Source of the DNA: Tillus elongatus
Taxonomy: Eukaryota > Arthropoda > Insecta > Coleoptera > Cleridae
Length of the DNA stretch: 64,000 nucleotides
Assembly: GCA_964006375.1 (NCBI GenBank)
Contig: OZ023269.1
Location: 60,168,968 to 60,232,967 of the forward strand
Reading direction: 5' to 3'
The notes below the pieces were generated by a model. The model searched no databases, had not been told where the DNA came from, and was given only the letters and a program-made list of their open reading frames with translations. Below are positions 52,101 through 63,999 of the stretch, piece by piece. Both the position numbers and the translations under genes were made by a program. The stretch's first letter is position 1, and each line of letters starts with the position of its first letter.

Positions 52101-53457
52101 CTTCGAAAAGTGGTTCAGGAAATTAAAGATCACCTACAGCAACCTAGCTACATATGTGGTACAAAATTAAGAAAATATATAGCCACGGTATGTCAAATGT
52201 TTTCACTTAATGAGAATGAAGTAGACTGGTTGGCCAGGCATCTGGGACATGACATTGGTGTCCACAGAGAGTTTTACAGATTACATGAAGACACAGTGGA
52301 ACTCACAAAAGTCAGTAGATTATTGCTGGCTGTGGATAATGGAGAAGCAAGTAAATTTGCCGGAAAGTCTCTCCAGACTATACAGGTCGAAGGTGAGTAA
52401 TCCAGATTACTGTTATACAACCTAATGCAGATTTAGTACATTTTCATAAACGGAAACATCATTATTCTAACCAGTAGTTTTTAAATTTAGTTATTTTTAT
52501 TAAAAATTGTACGAAGACATGTTAATTGGATGCTATGTATATCTGCCCCATAAATTGATTGGGCACTGCAATTTTAATCTTTCGCTTGTAGCCACGGACA
52601 ACATAGTATTCTCAAGAAGTTAAGAGAATTGTATCTATCTGCAAATTAAGTCGGATGTCATGACGGCTGCTTTGTCTGTATCCACCCTATTAGTGTGATG
52701 AAACATTATCATGTTAAAGTGAATTCTGGTTTGGCAGTTGGTGAAGCATCATGTTAATAATTAAAAAAACATCTTCATAAAACTTTTTTTTTTGTAAATA
52801 TCACCACCTGTTTTTTGTTAATCATCATCATCAGATTTGATTAAAATTACTGATTCCCTATTAAAATATTTCTAAATACATAATTTCTTTTTATTTCCAC
52901 AGATTTGCCAGCATTAGACGAGAGTGATGCAAGTGAGGGTGAAGATGTTGCTCCAGAGTATACCGACGAAAAACATAATAATGTAGAAAACGCTAAAACA
53001 GGAAAAAAAATCACTAACCTGAAAATGATTAAGAAAGGTAAAATTAAACTTCCAATTTTGTTTTTTTAAGTTGCTTGCTTTGAAGTTCCTTGAAATTTTC
53101 ACGGAGTAAATGTACGGCACTTCTTATGTTCTTTTTGTTTTAGCAGTATCGAGGGGAATAATTCCATGGACCTCTGAGCAAAAGGAAGCAGTATTCAACT
53201 TCTTTAGGGCAGAAATACGAAATAATATCGTACCAGGAAAAGGGAAATGCAGTGAATGTATGAAAAAATATCCAGTTCTGAAGGAGAGAAGATGGACCGA
53301 CATTAAATTTTGTGTAAAGAATGAAATTAGTAAAATAAAGAAGATGAAATCATAATCTTTATATCTATCATTTGTAATTATACCCTAACATTATAATCAG
53401 ACACTGCATTCTAAATATAGAATGCACATGTTTAGCAGCTATACACTGTATATCAAA

Positions 53458-53458
<1 letters not shown>

Positions 53459-53529
<71 letters not shown>
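53459..53529. repeat. (TA)n microsatellite
   Basis: About 71 bases of TA just after the recombinase-like gene ends. Confidence 0.95.
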
Positions 53530-53532
<3 letters not shown>

Positions 53533-53956
53533 AATTTAGAAAAAAAGACTATATAGGTCTTTTATAGTGAGTATTTATTATAGATAATTTTTCAAAATAT
53601 ACCTACCTATTTAAGTTCTGAAAATTTGCATTTACATAAAATTATAAAACTGATTTGTTTGCAAAAGTTAATGAAAATAGACATGTTTAGCAGCTTTACA
53701 TTATGTCAAAAGTAACAGAGGAATTCTGTAAATTATTACATTAAATTTTTTCAAAAATTCAGGAAAAACATTACAGGTCTCCCACGGTGAGTAATCTATT
53801 AGATTATTTTCCAAGCTGTACCCTTTTGAGTTCATTGGCATTTACATCAAATTTAAGACTTAATTTATTTGAAAAAGTTTTTTGGCTGTTCATTAGTTTG
53901 TGGGTAGGTTTAAGAAAATCGTAAAATGCTCGCTAATGTGACACCCCAGGAGAATG

Positions 53957-54408
<452 letters not shown>

Positions 54409-54722
54409 CTCGAAAAGTAATGAGCCGATTTTGATCAAATTTGGCACGTACCTTCCTTTTATAAGTGGCTTGGATACGTTCATTAGCCAGGAAATCGGAC
54501 CAGGTTTTCCGGGAAAATTTTGAATTTTCTTTCGAAAAAAAATTTTATCTCAAAAATTAAAAAAGCTATAGTAGCCAAATTTGGTAGGTAGCTTTACGAA
54601 GTAAACAGTAAATTGTACACCCAAACTTAGATTTCTATGTTACAAGAAAAGAGATATAAAAAATATTTGGTGCCAGATAATGTCTATTAAAATTCACTAC
54701 CATAACACACTTGCCGCGTCTA
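54409..54722 (+). repeat. Second MITE right arm in direct tandem
   Basis: It starts within a few bases of the previous end (AACTCGAAAAGTAATGAGCC) and repeats the whole right arm, ending CATAACACACTTGCCGCGTC. Together with the copy before it this is a right-arm duplication. Confidence 0.8.
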
Positions 54723-55954
54723 GAGTTTTCATACTATAACTACGTTTTCATAGTCAATATGTAATATGTTAATGTACTGCTGACATCCACATATCTGTGT
54801 ATTGTGTACTTTCATCAAAATGAGGTCCGAATAATAATCTTGGCAACGCTGTACCGATTTGTAGTATGGGTGACAAAGGGCGCCTCACTCCAGCTGTGAT
54901 AATGGTGTCGTAGTAATGTGTGTGAAAGAACATCGCTTTGTAACGCATTGTGGCACCTTTAACACAGCTACATTTATCTCGTCTGATTTGAGCTTTACGT
55001 CGCAATGCTTCTGGCACATTTTAGTGGGATATACAAATTGCTGATAGGTACAAAAAATTATTATGGATACCACAAAACCGGGAAGATATGTCCATTTTTA
55101 CTTGTGGAACCGCGTGTATGGTGCCACAATTTTGGAAGGTGCCAGACTACACCCTATAGTATACACAAGGTTCCACAACTAAACGTAAACGTGAACACAC
55201 ACACACACACACACATCTGCACGTTCAGCCCTTAAGTGCGGGCGTTAAGATGTCAGTCCCATGTACCATGCAATGCTGGGCACGTTAAAGATTCATATCT
55301 TCCTCACAAAAATTAAGTAATTCGGCAAAATTTACAGGATGGTGAGGTGAAACTGCGCCCTGGCGTTGATGATTGGCCATAGCCGCGGAGAAAGACCGAC
55401 GTAAAAAAACATTTTCCTAAATCCAGAATATTTTTGCAATAATACGTCTTAGGTTTGTTAATACAATTAGCGTCAAAGTAGTTGATTTTACACAAATTAG
55501 GAAAGACATGAAAACTAAAAATAGAATGATGCATTTACATAGATGTGGTGCTTGTTCACAGACTACTAAAGCAAAGGTGTTGAAAATTGATAGTTTTTAA
55601 TTTTACACATTTTTAAATCAGCAAAAATATTTTGTGTTTTCTAAAACATTAGCTTTATGGTGAGCGAGTTAACACTATCCTAATTATTCGAAAATAACAT
55701 CTGGTACATTATGTAATTTTTTAATTCTACATAAAATTTCAGTGTAAGCTTATTAGCATAAAATACTCAATATATTACGTTTCTGAAATATCTCATTTAT
55801 AACTCAAAATAACATCCCATTTCTTTTTCCAAACTTATTATTTATAAACAACTAGCACTTGAAGCTTGTTTAGCAATTACTTAAATATTAATTGATGAAG
55901 GATATAGGTTTATTATTACGTAAGTTAGTGCGCATTTTCATAACGTCGGCCTAT
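54723..55954. other. Non-coding stretch
   Basis: Contains a second TATAGTATACACAAGGTTCC (about 55157), GTGGCACC/GGTGCCA words and a short (CA)n at 55196-55215. The open frames here show no family I recognise. Confidence 0.5.
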
Positions 55955-56275
55955 TGCGGAATGTTTATTTTCTATCATAAAGGTATGATTTAAATAAGTT
56001 GAGAGCAAGACCTCCTACACCAATTTTTTTTCCAGTTTTATCAATAATAAATAATGTGAGACTATATCGAATGCTTTTTTTAAATTAAGGAATAGTCCCA
56101 TACATTTTGTGTTATTATTAAGAGAGTCATATAACTTTTCAGTTACATTTATTTTTGTATAATAATTATGACAAATAAAAGATATATTTTTTATTATGTT
56201 ATCTATAAATAAATTTTGCAAAAAGCCAAACTTATTTCTGTTTGCAGGGATCAGTTTAAAAAAGAATTTTTTTAT
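55955..56275 (-). pseudogene. LINE reverse-transcriptase fragment
   Basis: On the - strand: NKFGFLQNLFIDNIIKN, VTEKLYDSLNNNTKCMGLFL, NLKKAFDIVSHYLLLIKLEK, then after a frame change IGVGGLALNLFKSYLYDRK. This is the RT motif A region (usual pattern FLDLxKAFDxVxH) with the first Asp of the motif replaced by Asn. It is a short dead remnant of a jockey/CR1-type LINE; no ends are visible. Confidence 0.75.
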
Positions 56276-56639
56276 TTATTTTTATTCTAACACCCGATCA
56301 GATGATGATTATTTAGCGATTTTCTGGAAAAAAAATATTAAATATAAATAACCTTTGATACAAAAAAGTAAGTAATGATTAATTTTATAGGATTATCTGG
56401 GTTTACATTTTGATAATATATAAGTAGTACATTTTTTTTCACAAATGTTAAATGAAACTTGCTAATGACAGACATATTCTGACAGCTTGTGACATGAAAG
56501 TATAATTATTTTTTTCTTATGGTTTTCTTTACTTCCACCACTCAAATTTCCGTGAATAGTTGAAAGAAACATTTTTTAGATTTCTGTCAAAAACTTTTTT
56601 GTGAATATCCAAATCTTGGCAAGAGTAATTTTTGTGTAA

Positions 56640-56868
56640 ATTGCTTTGATATGTTGGTTGGCCAGGAAAATCCAACCAGTTTTTTCGGGAAAATTGTTGT
56701 ACTGTTTGTAAAGCTATTTTGGTGCAATGTGCTACATGGTTTTTACTATAAAGGTTATAATATCCTTCAAATTTGATGTTTTTCATTAAAAACATACATA
56801 TATATTTAACATTCAAAACAGTTATATGAAAATTCGCTACCATAACACATTTGCTGCCTCCAGGCTTT
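56640..56868 (+). repeat. MITE right-arm fragment
   Basis: GTTGGCCAGGAAAATCC, TTTTTCGGGAAAAT and the end CGCTACCATAACACATTTGC. Confidence 0.65.
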
Positions 56869-57519
56869 TGCACTCATAATCTAGACGCAAATGAACTTCA
56901 AATTTTATTAGTCAAATTTATTCAAACCTTAATGTTTCCTTGAAGAACGGTTAAAATCAGATTTTTATTTATAGTCATGAACATTTATTATGGGTGTGTA
57001 GCTATCTCTGATTAATTTGTTCGACATTTAATGTAAGATTCCACAACAATACATCCATAAAACCTACACACATTTTTAGAGAGAAGCGAAATACAAAGAG
57101 CAAACGAATAAACGACCCTGGAATTAATAGATTACAATGCCGAGGACACCATGTCTGGCAACGCAGCACTGATCACTGACTATTTAAAATTATTTTGTGC
57201 AGGGGGCGCTTCTGATCAGTGACTATAAGATACCATAAATATTAGTTTGTGTACTCCAACCATAACCTCAATTCTGGCATCGTTTCTTACCCAAATAAAT
57301 CTTCCTACTGGCATCTGTTAGAAACTAGTACAGTCGATAAAACTAAAGGTAGCTGCAAGCTGGTTGTAAAGCGACGAGAAAAAGGGCATAATATTAGGGA
57401 ATTCATTTGTTTTGCGAGAAAAAAATTGTGGCTTCGGAGTGTAGAGTCCATAACTCAAAAAATACGGCACTTCAAAGTTCCAAGCACACACACGATTCCA
57501 CAAATATGGGAATACAAAC

Positions 57520-57534
57520 AAACACACACACACA

Positions 57535-57566
<32 letters not shown>

Positions 57567-57600
57567 CACGCACGCACGCGCACACACACACATACACACA
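57520..57600. repeat. (CA)n/(CGCA)n microsatellite
   Basis: Pure CACA and CGCA units. Nothing else is seen in 56869-57820 apart from a short near-repeat TGATCACTGACTAT / TGATCAGTGACTAT at about 57170 and 57215. Confidence 0.95.
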
Positions 57601-57819
57601 TTGCATTAACTGTGACATCCCATCCACAAACCAGATTGTGTCACATCGCACGGACTTTTTTGTAAAAGAGTTAAAAACCATAGGCAACTAACAAAACATG
57701 GAAGCGTTTCAATACACACTCTAGGAGCCGAGATATTAGGACCTTACTTTTAACAAGACTATGACATCGGATGCCACAGATAATTGGCTACCAGAAAATG
57801 TGTAATTTAAGCCATGTAA

Positions 57820-58224
57820 TGTGTGTGTAAAATATGTTCGTTCATTCGTTGCAAAAATACACACACGTTGCTGGTTCAGCTTTTTTAATAACAAAAGGAA
57901 CAAATATAAAAATAACAATGCGTGAAAACAATGAATATTTACACTTAACTACTTAAACCCTAATAATGTGCGATTGAATAATAATTACTGCCTATCGGTT
58001 TTACGTTAATAATTAATAACTTTAAATTCTATTGGTAAACGTTCGTTCGAGCTGTGTCTTTACGCGTTCAAATCTCGTTCACAACTAACTTCTGTCTTTC
58101 CTTAAAACTAAAACTTATCTACCTTACGCTACAGATGTTTTCTTCATGTGTGGCCCTTTTCACATATGGTCACACAATGTTGCCATCTACTAAACCTATC
58201 TACTGTTCTACACAATTTTCAACA
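57820..58224 (-). repeat. Probable 3' LTR of the deleted BEL/Pao
   Basis: On the - strand TGTTGAAAATTGTGTAGAAC follows the polyprotein end and the sequence runs to ...ACACACA near 57820, a TG...CA span of about 405 bases. No second copy is present in the window to prove it, because the 5' side is cut at about 61225. Confidence 0.4.
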
Positions 58225-61200
58225 TCCTCCCGCCCCGGAAAATGAAGCTCCAGAGGATACAGTAGTTGGACTGGCCGACGTAGGATTTGCCCACTTGGAA
58301 GCCGCACTTCACAAGCCCGCACTTTACAAGCACGACCGGGAAAAATCCTTTCGATGTTTACCATTCTCCATAATAAACGCGGCACCTGAGGAACATGAAG
58401 CAGCACTAGATTACCCGCGGACAACAGCGCCGACGGCGTTGGTGAAAACTGGTGTCGATAGTCGTTGATAGACCTTCTTCTAATCCTTGGATTTCCTTCG
58501 TTGATTAAAAATGGATTTACCTTTGAAAGATTAGGTACATTCTTAAATAATCCAAAATCAGACATCTCGTTTTTACTTAGTTCTATGCCGACATCTGTGC
58601 AAACGTTGAAAATGACCATATTTAGGTCAGAGAATACCCCGTTATCTTCAGGCCATGGACCTGAATCTTCCCTTAAGCAGACAGGGCCGCACTTCCACAA
58701 ATCAGGCTTTATTATATTTACTGATTTTACGCCCCTCGTTATCCATTTTAAATTATTATCGTTCTCGAGTCTAGCTGGGCTCGAGCCAGCCGTTAATTTT
58801 AATCTAGGCGAAGTTAACTTATTACTTGAGTCATTTACATAAATCGACTTACCAAAAATGATGCAGGTATTACCGTTAATTGTTTCCAGATGTTTCCTAA
58901 GCGTTGCTGCCAAAAGCAAGGGACTGCTGGTGACACCAAAAGTTACTCTATTCATCCTATATTCCTTGATTGAGGAACATATGGGTGGGTCTTCATAGCC
59001 TAACAAACGATGAACGTCTCGATCTGGATCTGCACTCTCTATATCTGCTACTACGCTACTCAGTCCGACCCTGAAGTTTAAAGGCACCTTCACAATATCG
59101 GGCACTAAATTCTGACCAGCTGATAGTAGGTCGTTTAGGGATGCCAAACCCGGTGCGTGAGCCGAACAATCAAATACCACTCTCACTTTCGTCGTTGTTT
59201 TATCTGTCCCATAGACCACCCGGTGAGGCATATAATAAAGAGGTCTATTTACGTTATTTTTCACTGAACTTGACACTTCTTTGTCACAAGCCAATTCGTT
59301 TAAACTAGTGATTTTTAATAATTTCTTCCTTGACGCACCACTATTATTAGAGTGTATATTTATTTCATTATACCCGTTTTTCCATGGGAGATCTATTTCG
59401 TTAAAAGTGTTCTTATACTTAACATTGTCTTTACACACTCGTTCAATTTCACTATTACTACAGTCCTCGTTAGATCTAATAACAATTGTCTCTAAATTAC
59501 CCGACTGGCTCACATCGACATTGTCCTCTTCAAACGTCTTGGCAAACAGCACTGTTGTAAAGTTAAGCGAAGTTGTGTCTACCGTTTCTGGCCCATGTAA
59601 TGTCCATCCCAACTTCGTATTAACCGCCGTTAGTGTTTCTGACAAACGTATGTTCTCTCCAGTAACAATTTTCCAATAATGATCGGCACCAATCAGTAGG
59701 CTAATGCCTTCCACTAATTGAGATCTATTTTGGCCTGGAGTATCTGCCAATTTGAATTGAGATAAGGGAGGATGATTACCCGTTGGCACCTTTAACCCAT
59801 CAAAACAAATTTCCGGTATTTCCACGGCTGTGATCGTTATAAAGTTTTCATTTACATGTTGACTTTTTAATGTGACCTTTACTCTGTTGCAGAGACGAGC
59901 TGGCAACCTATCCTTGTTGCCGAATGAAATAACGGAAATTTTGTGTTGCCCAATTATCGGTAGCCGTAACCTTTTCGAAACACATTCTCTGATAAACGTT
60001 AATTGACTGCCGCCATCTAAAACCATTCGCACAAAGAGGCTTTTTTGGACCCTTTCGTCGCTAATATATGCGCAGGCAGTTTGCAATAATACATTATTTA
60101 TTCCGTTAACATTTGACAAATTAGTTGTCTGCACAGGAGTGGCTTTATTCTGAATTTTCTTAAATGTTGGATCGCACATTATTGTTATGTGTCTCCCCTG
60201 ACATTTCTCGCATCTAATATTCGAGTTTTTACAAAATTTAGATGTATGGTTTGGTTTCATACATCTAAAACATCTTGCATTCTTTCTCAAGATGTCTTTC
60301 CGCTGCTCGATTGTTTGCCTGCCATTACACTTATTTATATCGTGATACCTGGAACCACAAAATAAACACGAGTCTAGTACTCCGGTTACTAACTCGGCTG
60401 CAGTGCATATCTGTTTTGTTTCCCGCCTCGTTGGTGTCTTTTCGTTTGTGGGGTCTTTAAATGTTTGTTGCGCTAGCTCAAGTGACTCAACCTCGCGTTT
60501 TAAAAACATAAGTAGATGATCAATTGTCCGCTGACATTGTTTGTCGTTACTTGTTTCGGTACTCTCACTACTTCCAGATGCGCCATTGTATCTATCTTCA
60601 CTTTCCTGTCTATAAAATGCCACCCGCAAGCTATGTGGAAGGGCCTTGACAAGCACCGACTTCATTGTGATCCCATATTGGATAACTGGAACACCCAGTG
60701 ACGTCAGGGTCCTCATTATGGATGAAGACGTGTTGAAAAGCTTCCTTAAAGCATCTTTGTCTCCTCTACCCACCGGCGCCAGTGATATAAGTTGACCGAT
60801 ATAGTTGTCTATTATGCGCTCGGTGTTGCCAAATTCATGTCGTAGCATATCTATCGCCGCAGCATAACAAGAGGCGGTTGGTGTCAATCCACTTATTGTC
60901 TCTGCTGCCTTTCCTGTTAAGACCGACTGCAGGTAGTTAAACTTGGATGCTGGGTCTACTTCGGTATTGTCGTGTACGGCTGTTTTAAATTGCTCCCAAA
61001 ATGGCACCCATGCTGTCAGATCTCCGTTAAACTGTTTTAGTTCCAGCTTTGGCAACCGCACCGTTGACTTGTACGCTGGCACCACTGTACAGCTACAGTT
61101 ATCTGTTTGAGGAGTTGAATGACAAACAGCTGTCGGTGGGGTTGTCATCTGGAAGTCTTTAAGCCGTAATTCAAGATTCGCTATAGTTTTGTGCTGTGCT

Positions 61201-61225
61201 GCGATCGTGTATGGTTCGCCGCGTT
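58200..61225 (-). mobile_element. BEL/Pao copy, 5'-truncated, with internally deleted but open gag-pol
   Basis: The gag frame is open back to about 61222 (AAQHKTIANLELRLKDFQ), where a stop and the LINE begin, so the true start is lost; ATG 61148 begins 982 codons. Order: gag (LPKLELKQFNGDLTAWVPFW), zinc knuckles (CLFCGSRYHDINKC, CFRCMKPNHTSKFC, CEKCQGRHITIMC), protease (RMVLDGGSQLTFI), linker (TKLGWTLHGPE), start of RT (KVRVVFDCSAHAPGLASLND). The RT palm, RNase H, H2C2 finger and integrase core are then missing or reduced to short joins: 'VVADIESADPDRDVH', 'IYVNDSSNKLTSPRLKL'. Only the DUF5641-like end survives (SAGNLVLLHVPQVPRLLWRM, GQILRRPVQLLYPLELH). The frame is never broken despite several deletions. 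Confidence 0.85.
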
Positions 61226-61984
61226 ACAGTGATAATTAAAATAGTGTTATTGAGGGTAAACAGTGGTAAAAATTTTTAAATTTTGGTACAACAAACAATA
61301 ACAAAAGCCTCTACATTATTATAATTGAAAATTGCAGTTAGCAACACACAATAATAGCTAGAAAATAACGTTTAAGTTTTTAAAGAATGTCGGTCGACTC
61401 GGGTGGTGGGAGGCCACCTGATCAAGCAGCTCTTATCAGAACTGATATACAAATAAATGAAAATAAACAAACAGCTGACGGTACTGATTTTCATACAGGT
61501 AAGGTCTTTGACTTTAATAATAAATACTCAAGTAAGGATTTGCCTCCATATTTCGTTTGTGTCGAAAGTATCGACAAAAACCTGGGAAAATTGCATCCGA
61601 TCCGTGTAGGTCATCATCTAAGAGTTGATAATTTGTTTAATGAACATGTGACAGACATTAAGACGGTAGGTATAAATAAAGTAAAAGTAGTTCTTAATTG
61701 TAGAGAATCTGCAAACAAGCTAGTAAATAATAAGAAATTAAATGATAATAAATTAGTAGCATATATACCTACTTTTTGTACGCAAAGAAAGGGTATAATC
61801 AGACAGGTAGACACGTTTTTTTCTGAAGAATATCTATTGCAAAATATACAGAGTTCTCATAGGGTAGTGAAGGTGGAAAGAATGAAACGAAGGATTACAG
61901 ACGAAAATGGTTCTAGTAAATTACAAGATCGACAAATAATAATAGTTACATTTGAAGGCACTCAATTACCAAAACTTGTTAAAA
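61226..61984 (+). mobile_element. LINE 5' end and ORF1 (jockey-like), truncated by piggyBac
   Basis: ORF1 starts at ATG 61387 (MSVDSGGGRPPDQAALIRTD), after about 160 bases of leader. It has LPPYFVCVESIDKN, LVAYIPTFCTQRKG and DRQIIIVTFEGTQLPKLVKI. This is the RNA-binding ORF1 (PRE_C2HC-type region) of insect non-LTR elements. The zinc knuckles that should follow are missing because piggyBac starts at the TTAA (61985-61988). The LINE 5' end lies directly against the BEL gag, which suggests insertion into it. Confidence 0.75.
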
Positions 61985-62000
61985 TTAACCCATTCAGGAC

Positions 62001-62265
62001 GGCTGCCGTACTGGTACGACTTTGCATTCCCCATTTCGCAGACCTGACGCCGTACTTTTACGTTTTAAAGTTTTCTATCACAAACCGACCGACGTACATG
62101 TACTAGAAGAAATGCCCTTTAGAAAGACGGACGCCGTACATTTACGGCTTGTTTCGACTATTTTCATGCCACGAGACTTACATGTACGTTTATGTTTGTA
62201 ATGCCACAGACCTGGCGCCGTACATGTACGTTTTGCTATGGTGAGACTGACGCCGTACATGTACG
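62001..62265. repeat. Seven palindromic subterminal repeats of piggyBac
   Basis: GACGCCGTACATGTACG is exact at 62249-62265. Variants lie at about 62003, 62046, 62088, 62127, 62174 and 62214. Most contain the palindrome GTACATGTAC. Probable transposase-binding sites; the function is inferred. Confidence 0.85.
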
Positions 62266-62538
62266 ATAGACGTAATTAGGTTTTTTTCTCTTTATTACCA
62301 TCTTTTGTACACATTTAGGTTGATAGATAGGAGTGCTTGTATATTATTTTGACAGTTTGTGTCCTCGAGCAAACTTATCTCATTACCATAAATGTGTAAT
62401 GTAAATAAAACAATATGAATTATGAATGTAAAAAAATGTGTATTATTTATTGAAAAAGTAAAACAGAAAACCACATTATGGTGGATGAAAAATAAACAAA
62501 GTAATAAGTACGTACAAGTAAAGAAGATGAGCTACATA

Positions 62539-63999
62539 TCAGTACTTCTTTTTAGTGTGGTATTCTTGAAAACAAGGAACAACACAAAGTGGCACATTAC
62601 ATTCTTCGCACATATATTTCACGTCTTTCCGTTTGCGTTTTTGAAGTTTGGTGTTGGCACAAACATGGCATCTGCGTTGAGTTCGAGCCCCTTGAGCGGC
62701 GGTTTGTGTTACCAATGTTGGAAAGTGTCTTCCTGAAAGGCGCAAGGGATTGTCCACCGTTGGAGGATAGCTTGATGCGGCTGTAGGTCTGATACTATAT
62801 TTTTCAATCAGTTGGGTAACCAATTTCAGGCGAAAATCAGAAAACGATGGTTTGTTGCCTGTTTTTACCTGATATAAAATTAGGGCATTGTAGAGGGCTA
62901 AATCAATTATGTGGAAAAACACCTTTTTGTACCATTTTAGGCTTTTTCTGGCACATTCCACGAAGCTCACTTGCATATCAACTTTATCAACCGCGCCCAT
63001 TTTATTATTATATTGAATGATACACTCAGGTTTTATTATGGGTTCGCCTGTTTGAAAATGTTTGTTGCCAGTTTCTTTTTGGTTTCCTGTGTACACAGAT
63101 GTCAACATGTGAACATTTCTCTTATCACACCATTTCAAAGCCAACAATTCATCGGTATGTGCTGACTCACAATGGCCCTTTTCCACTGGCCCAAAAATTG
63201 GCATACCTTTTCTATTCGGCCTTACTGTTCCGCATGTTCCTGTATTATTTTCAAAAAGGTATTGAAAAAGTATAGGGCTACTATACCAGTTATCGACATA
63301 AAGTATGTGTCCTTTTTTTAGATAATTTTTCATAAGTGTCGCAACGATGTCTCCAGAAATACCCAAGTTGTCGGTTCTTTCAATACTAGTTGATCCACTG
63401 GTGTAAATAATATATCCTTGAACATAGCCAGTTTCTACATCGCAAATCTCAAATAGTTTCACACCAAACCTATGCCTTTTTGAAGGTATATACTGTTTGA
63501 AAGCAAGTCTTCCCTTCCAAAGTATAAGGCTTTCATCGATTGCCAGATCTTGAAAAGGGTAAAAGCTTTCACAAAATGTCTTATTTGTAGCTGTCACAAT
63601 AGGCCTTATCTTTCTCAGTGGATCGTCTTTATCTAAATTGTCATTATCGACAAAATGTAATGCATACAGGGTGTGTAGAAATGTATCGCGCGTACAAACA
63701 TTTCTAAAAAATGGGGTTTCTATAACAGGGTTCCTTGACCAATAATCTTTTAGTGTAGGTTTTTCTACTAACCCCATCAATATACAAAGTCCCAAAAAGT
63801 TATACATTTCCGGAATACTTCTATCTGACCAGTTTTTGAAAGAAGGTTTGTTTTGATTTTTTAAAAAGTTGCCATACCTGTTTGTTTCGTTTGTTATTGT
63901 AGCCACTAAAATTTCATTGACAAAGTGCTCAAAATAAGCCAACTCGGGGGAACTTTCTTCAATGACAACGTTATTTTGAATACCTGAATTGCTTTGGTC
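62539..63999 (-). CDS. piggyBac transposase (DDE_Tnp_1_7), N-terminus beyond window
   Basis: The frame is open to the window edge; the stop is at 62539-62541. The catalytic Asp residues lie in FQDLAIDESLILWKGRLAF, KGHILYVDNWYSSPILFQYL and NNKMGAVDKVDMQVSF, the DDD set of the family. The Cys-rich C-terminal finger is RRCHVCANTKLQ and YMCEECNVPLCVVPCFQEYH. No stop or shift is seen in the 486 codons inside the window, so it may be active if the rest is whole. Confidence 0.93.
   Translation of the reverse strand, partial: DQSNSGIQNNVVIEESSPELAYFEHFVNEILVATITNETNRYGNFLKNQNKPSFKNWSDRSIPEMYNFLGLCILMGLVEKPTLKDYWSRNPVIETPFFRNVCTRDTFLHTLYALHFVDNDNLDKDDPLRKIRPIVTATNKTFCESFYPFQDLAIDESLILWKGRLAFKQYIPSKRHRFGVKLFEICDVETGYVQGYIIYTSGSTSIERTDNLGISGDIVATLMKNYLKKGHILYVDNWYSSPILFQYLFENNTGTCGTVRPNRKGMPIFGPVEKGHCESAHTDELLALKWCDKRNVHMLTSVYTGNQKETGNKHFQTGEPIIKPECIIQYNNKMGAVDKVDMQVSFVECARKSLKWYKKVFFHIIDLALYNALILYQVKTGNKPSFSDFRLKLVTQLIEKYSIRPTAASSYPPTVDNPLRLSGRHFPTLVTQTAAQGARTQRRCHVCANTKLQKRKRKDVKYMCEECNVPLCVVPCFQEYHTKKKY

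Larger units (their letters stand above)
47917..53355 (+). pseudogene. Zinc-finger/tyrosine-recombinase-like gene (Crypton-type), four exons, one frameshift
   Basis: Exons: 47917-48094, 50108-52392, 52903-53037, 53144-53355. All introns are GT-AG and keep phase (G|GTAAAC...TTTTAG, G|GTGAGT...CCACAG, G|GTAAAA...TTTTAG). The sum is about 936 aa. An N-terminal MSSRSRKLLLLALQAKNN start exon is followed by a long polar Ser/Lys region. Two fingers follow: HACYYCSKTVLHIARHYELIH and CPYCLGYMVKKYLWHHVKYSC. The recombinase-like domain has box I NKRRSGEAAK (about 51790), box II KLRKYIAT (Arg codon 52170-52172), and LGHDIGVHREFY with His 52249-52251 and Tyr 52275-52277. The last exon holds PWTSEQKEAVFNFF...VPGKGKCSEC...RRWTDIKF. 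One base appears lost near 51573. With that exception the gene is whole, so it may be live with a sequencing error. It may be a Crypton or a domesticated relative. Confidence 0.75.

Noticed and set aside
54769..55073. Overlapping - strand frames (about 82 and 62 codons)
   Set aside because: No family resemblance and they overlap in two frames; the region shares non-coding words with other repeats.
57249..57691. Frames crossing the (CA)n/(CGCA)n tract
   Set aside because: The tract itself produces the open frames (Thr-His / Ala-Arg repeats) on both strands.
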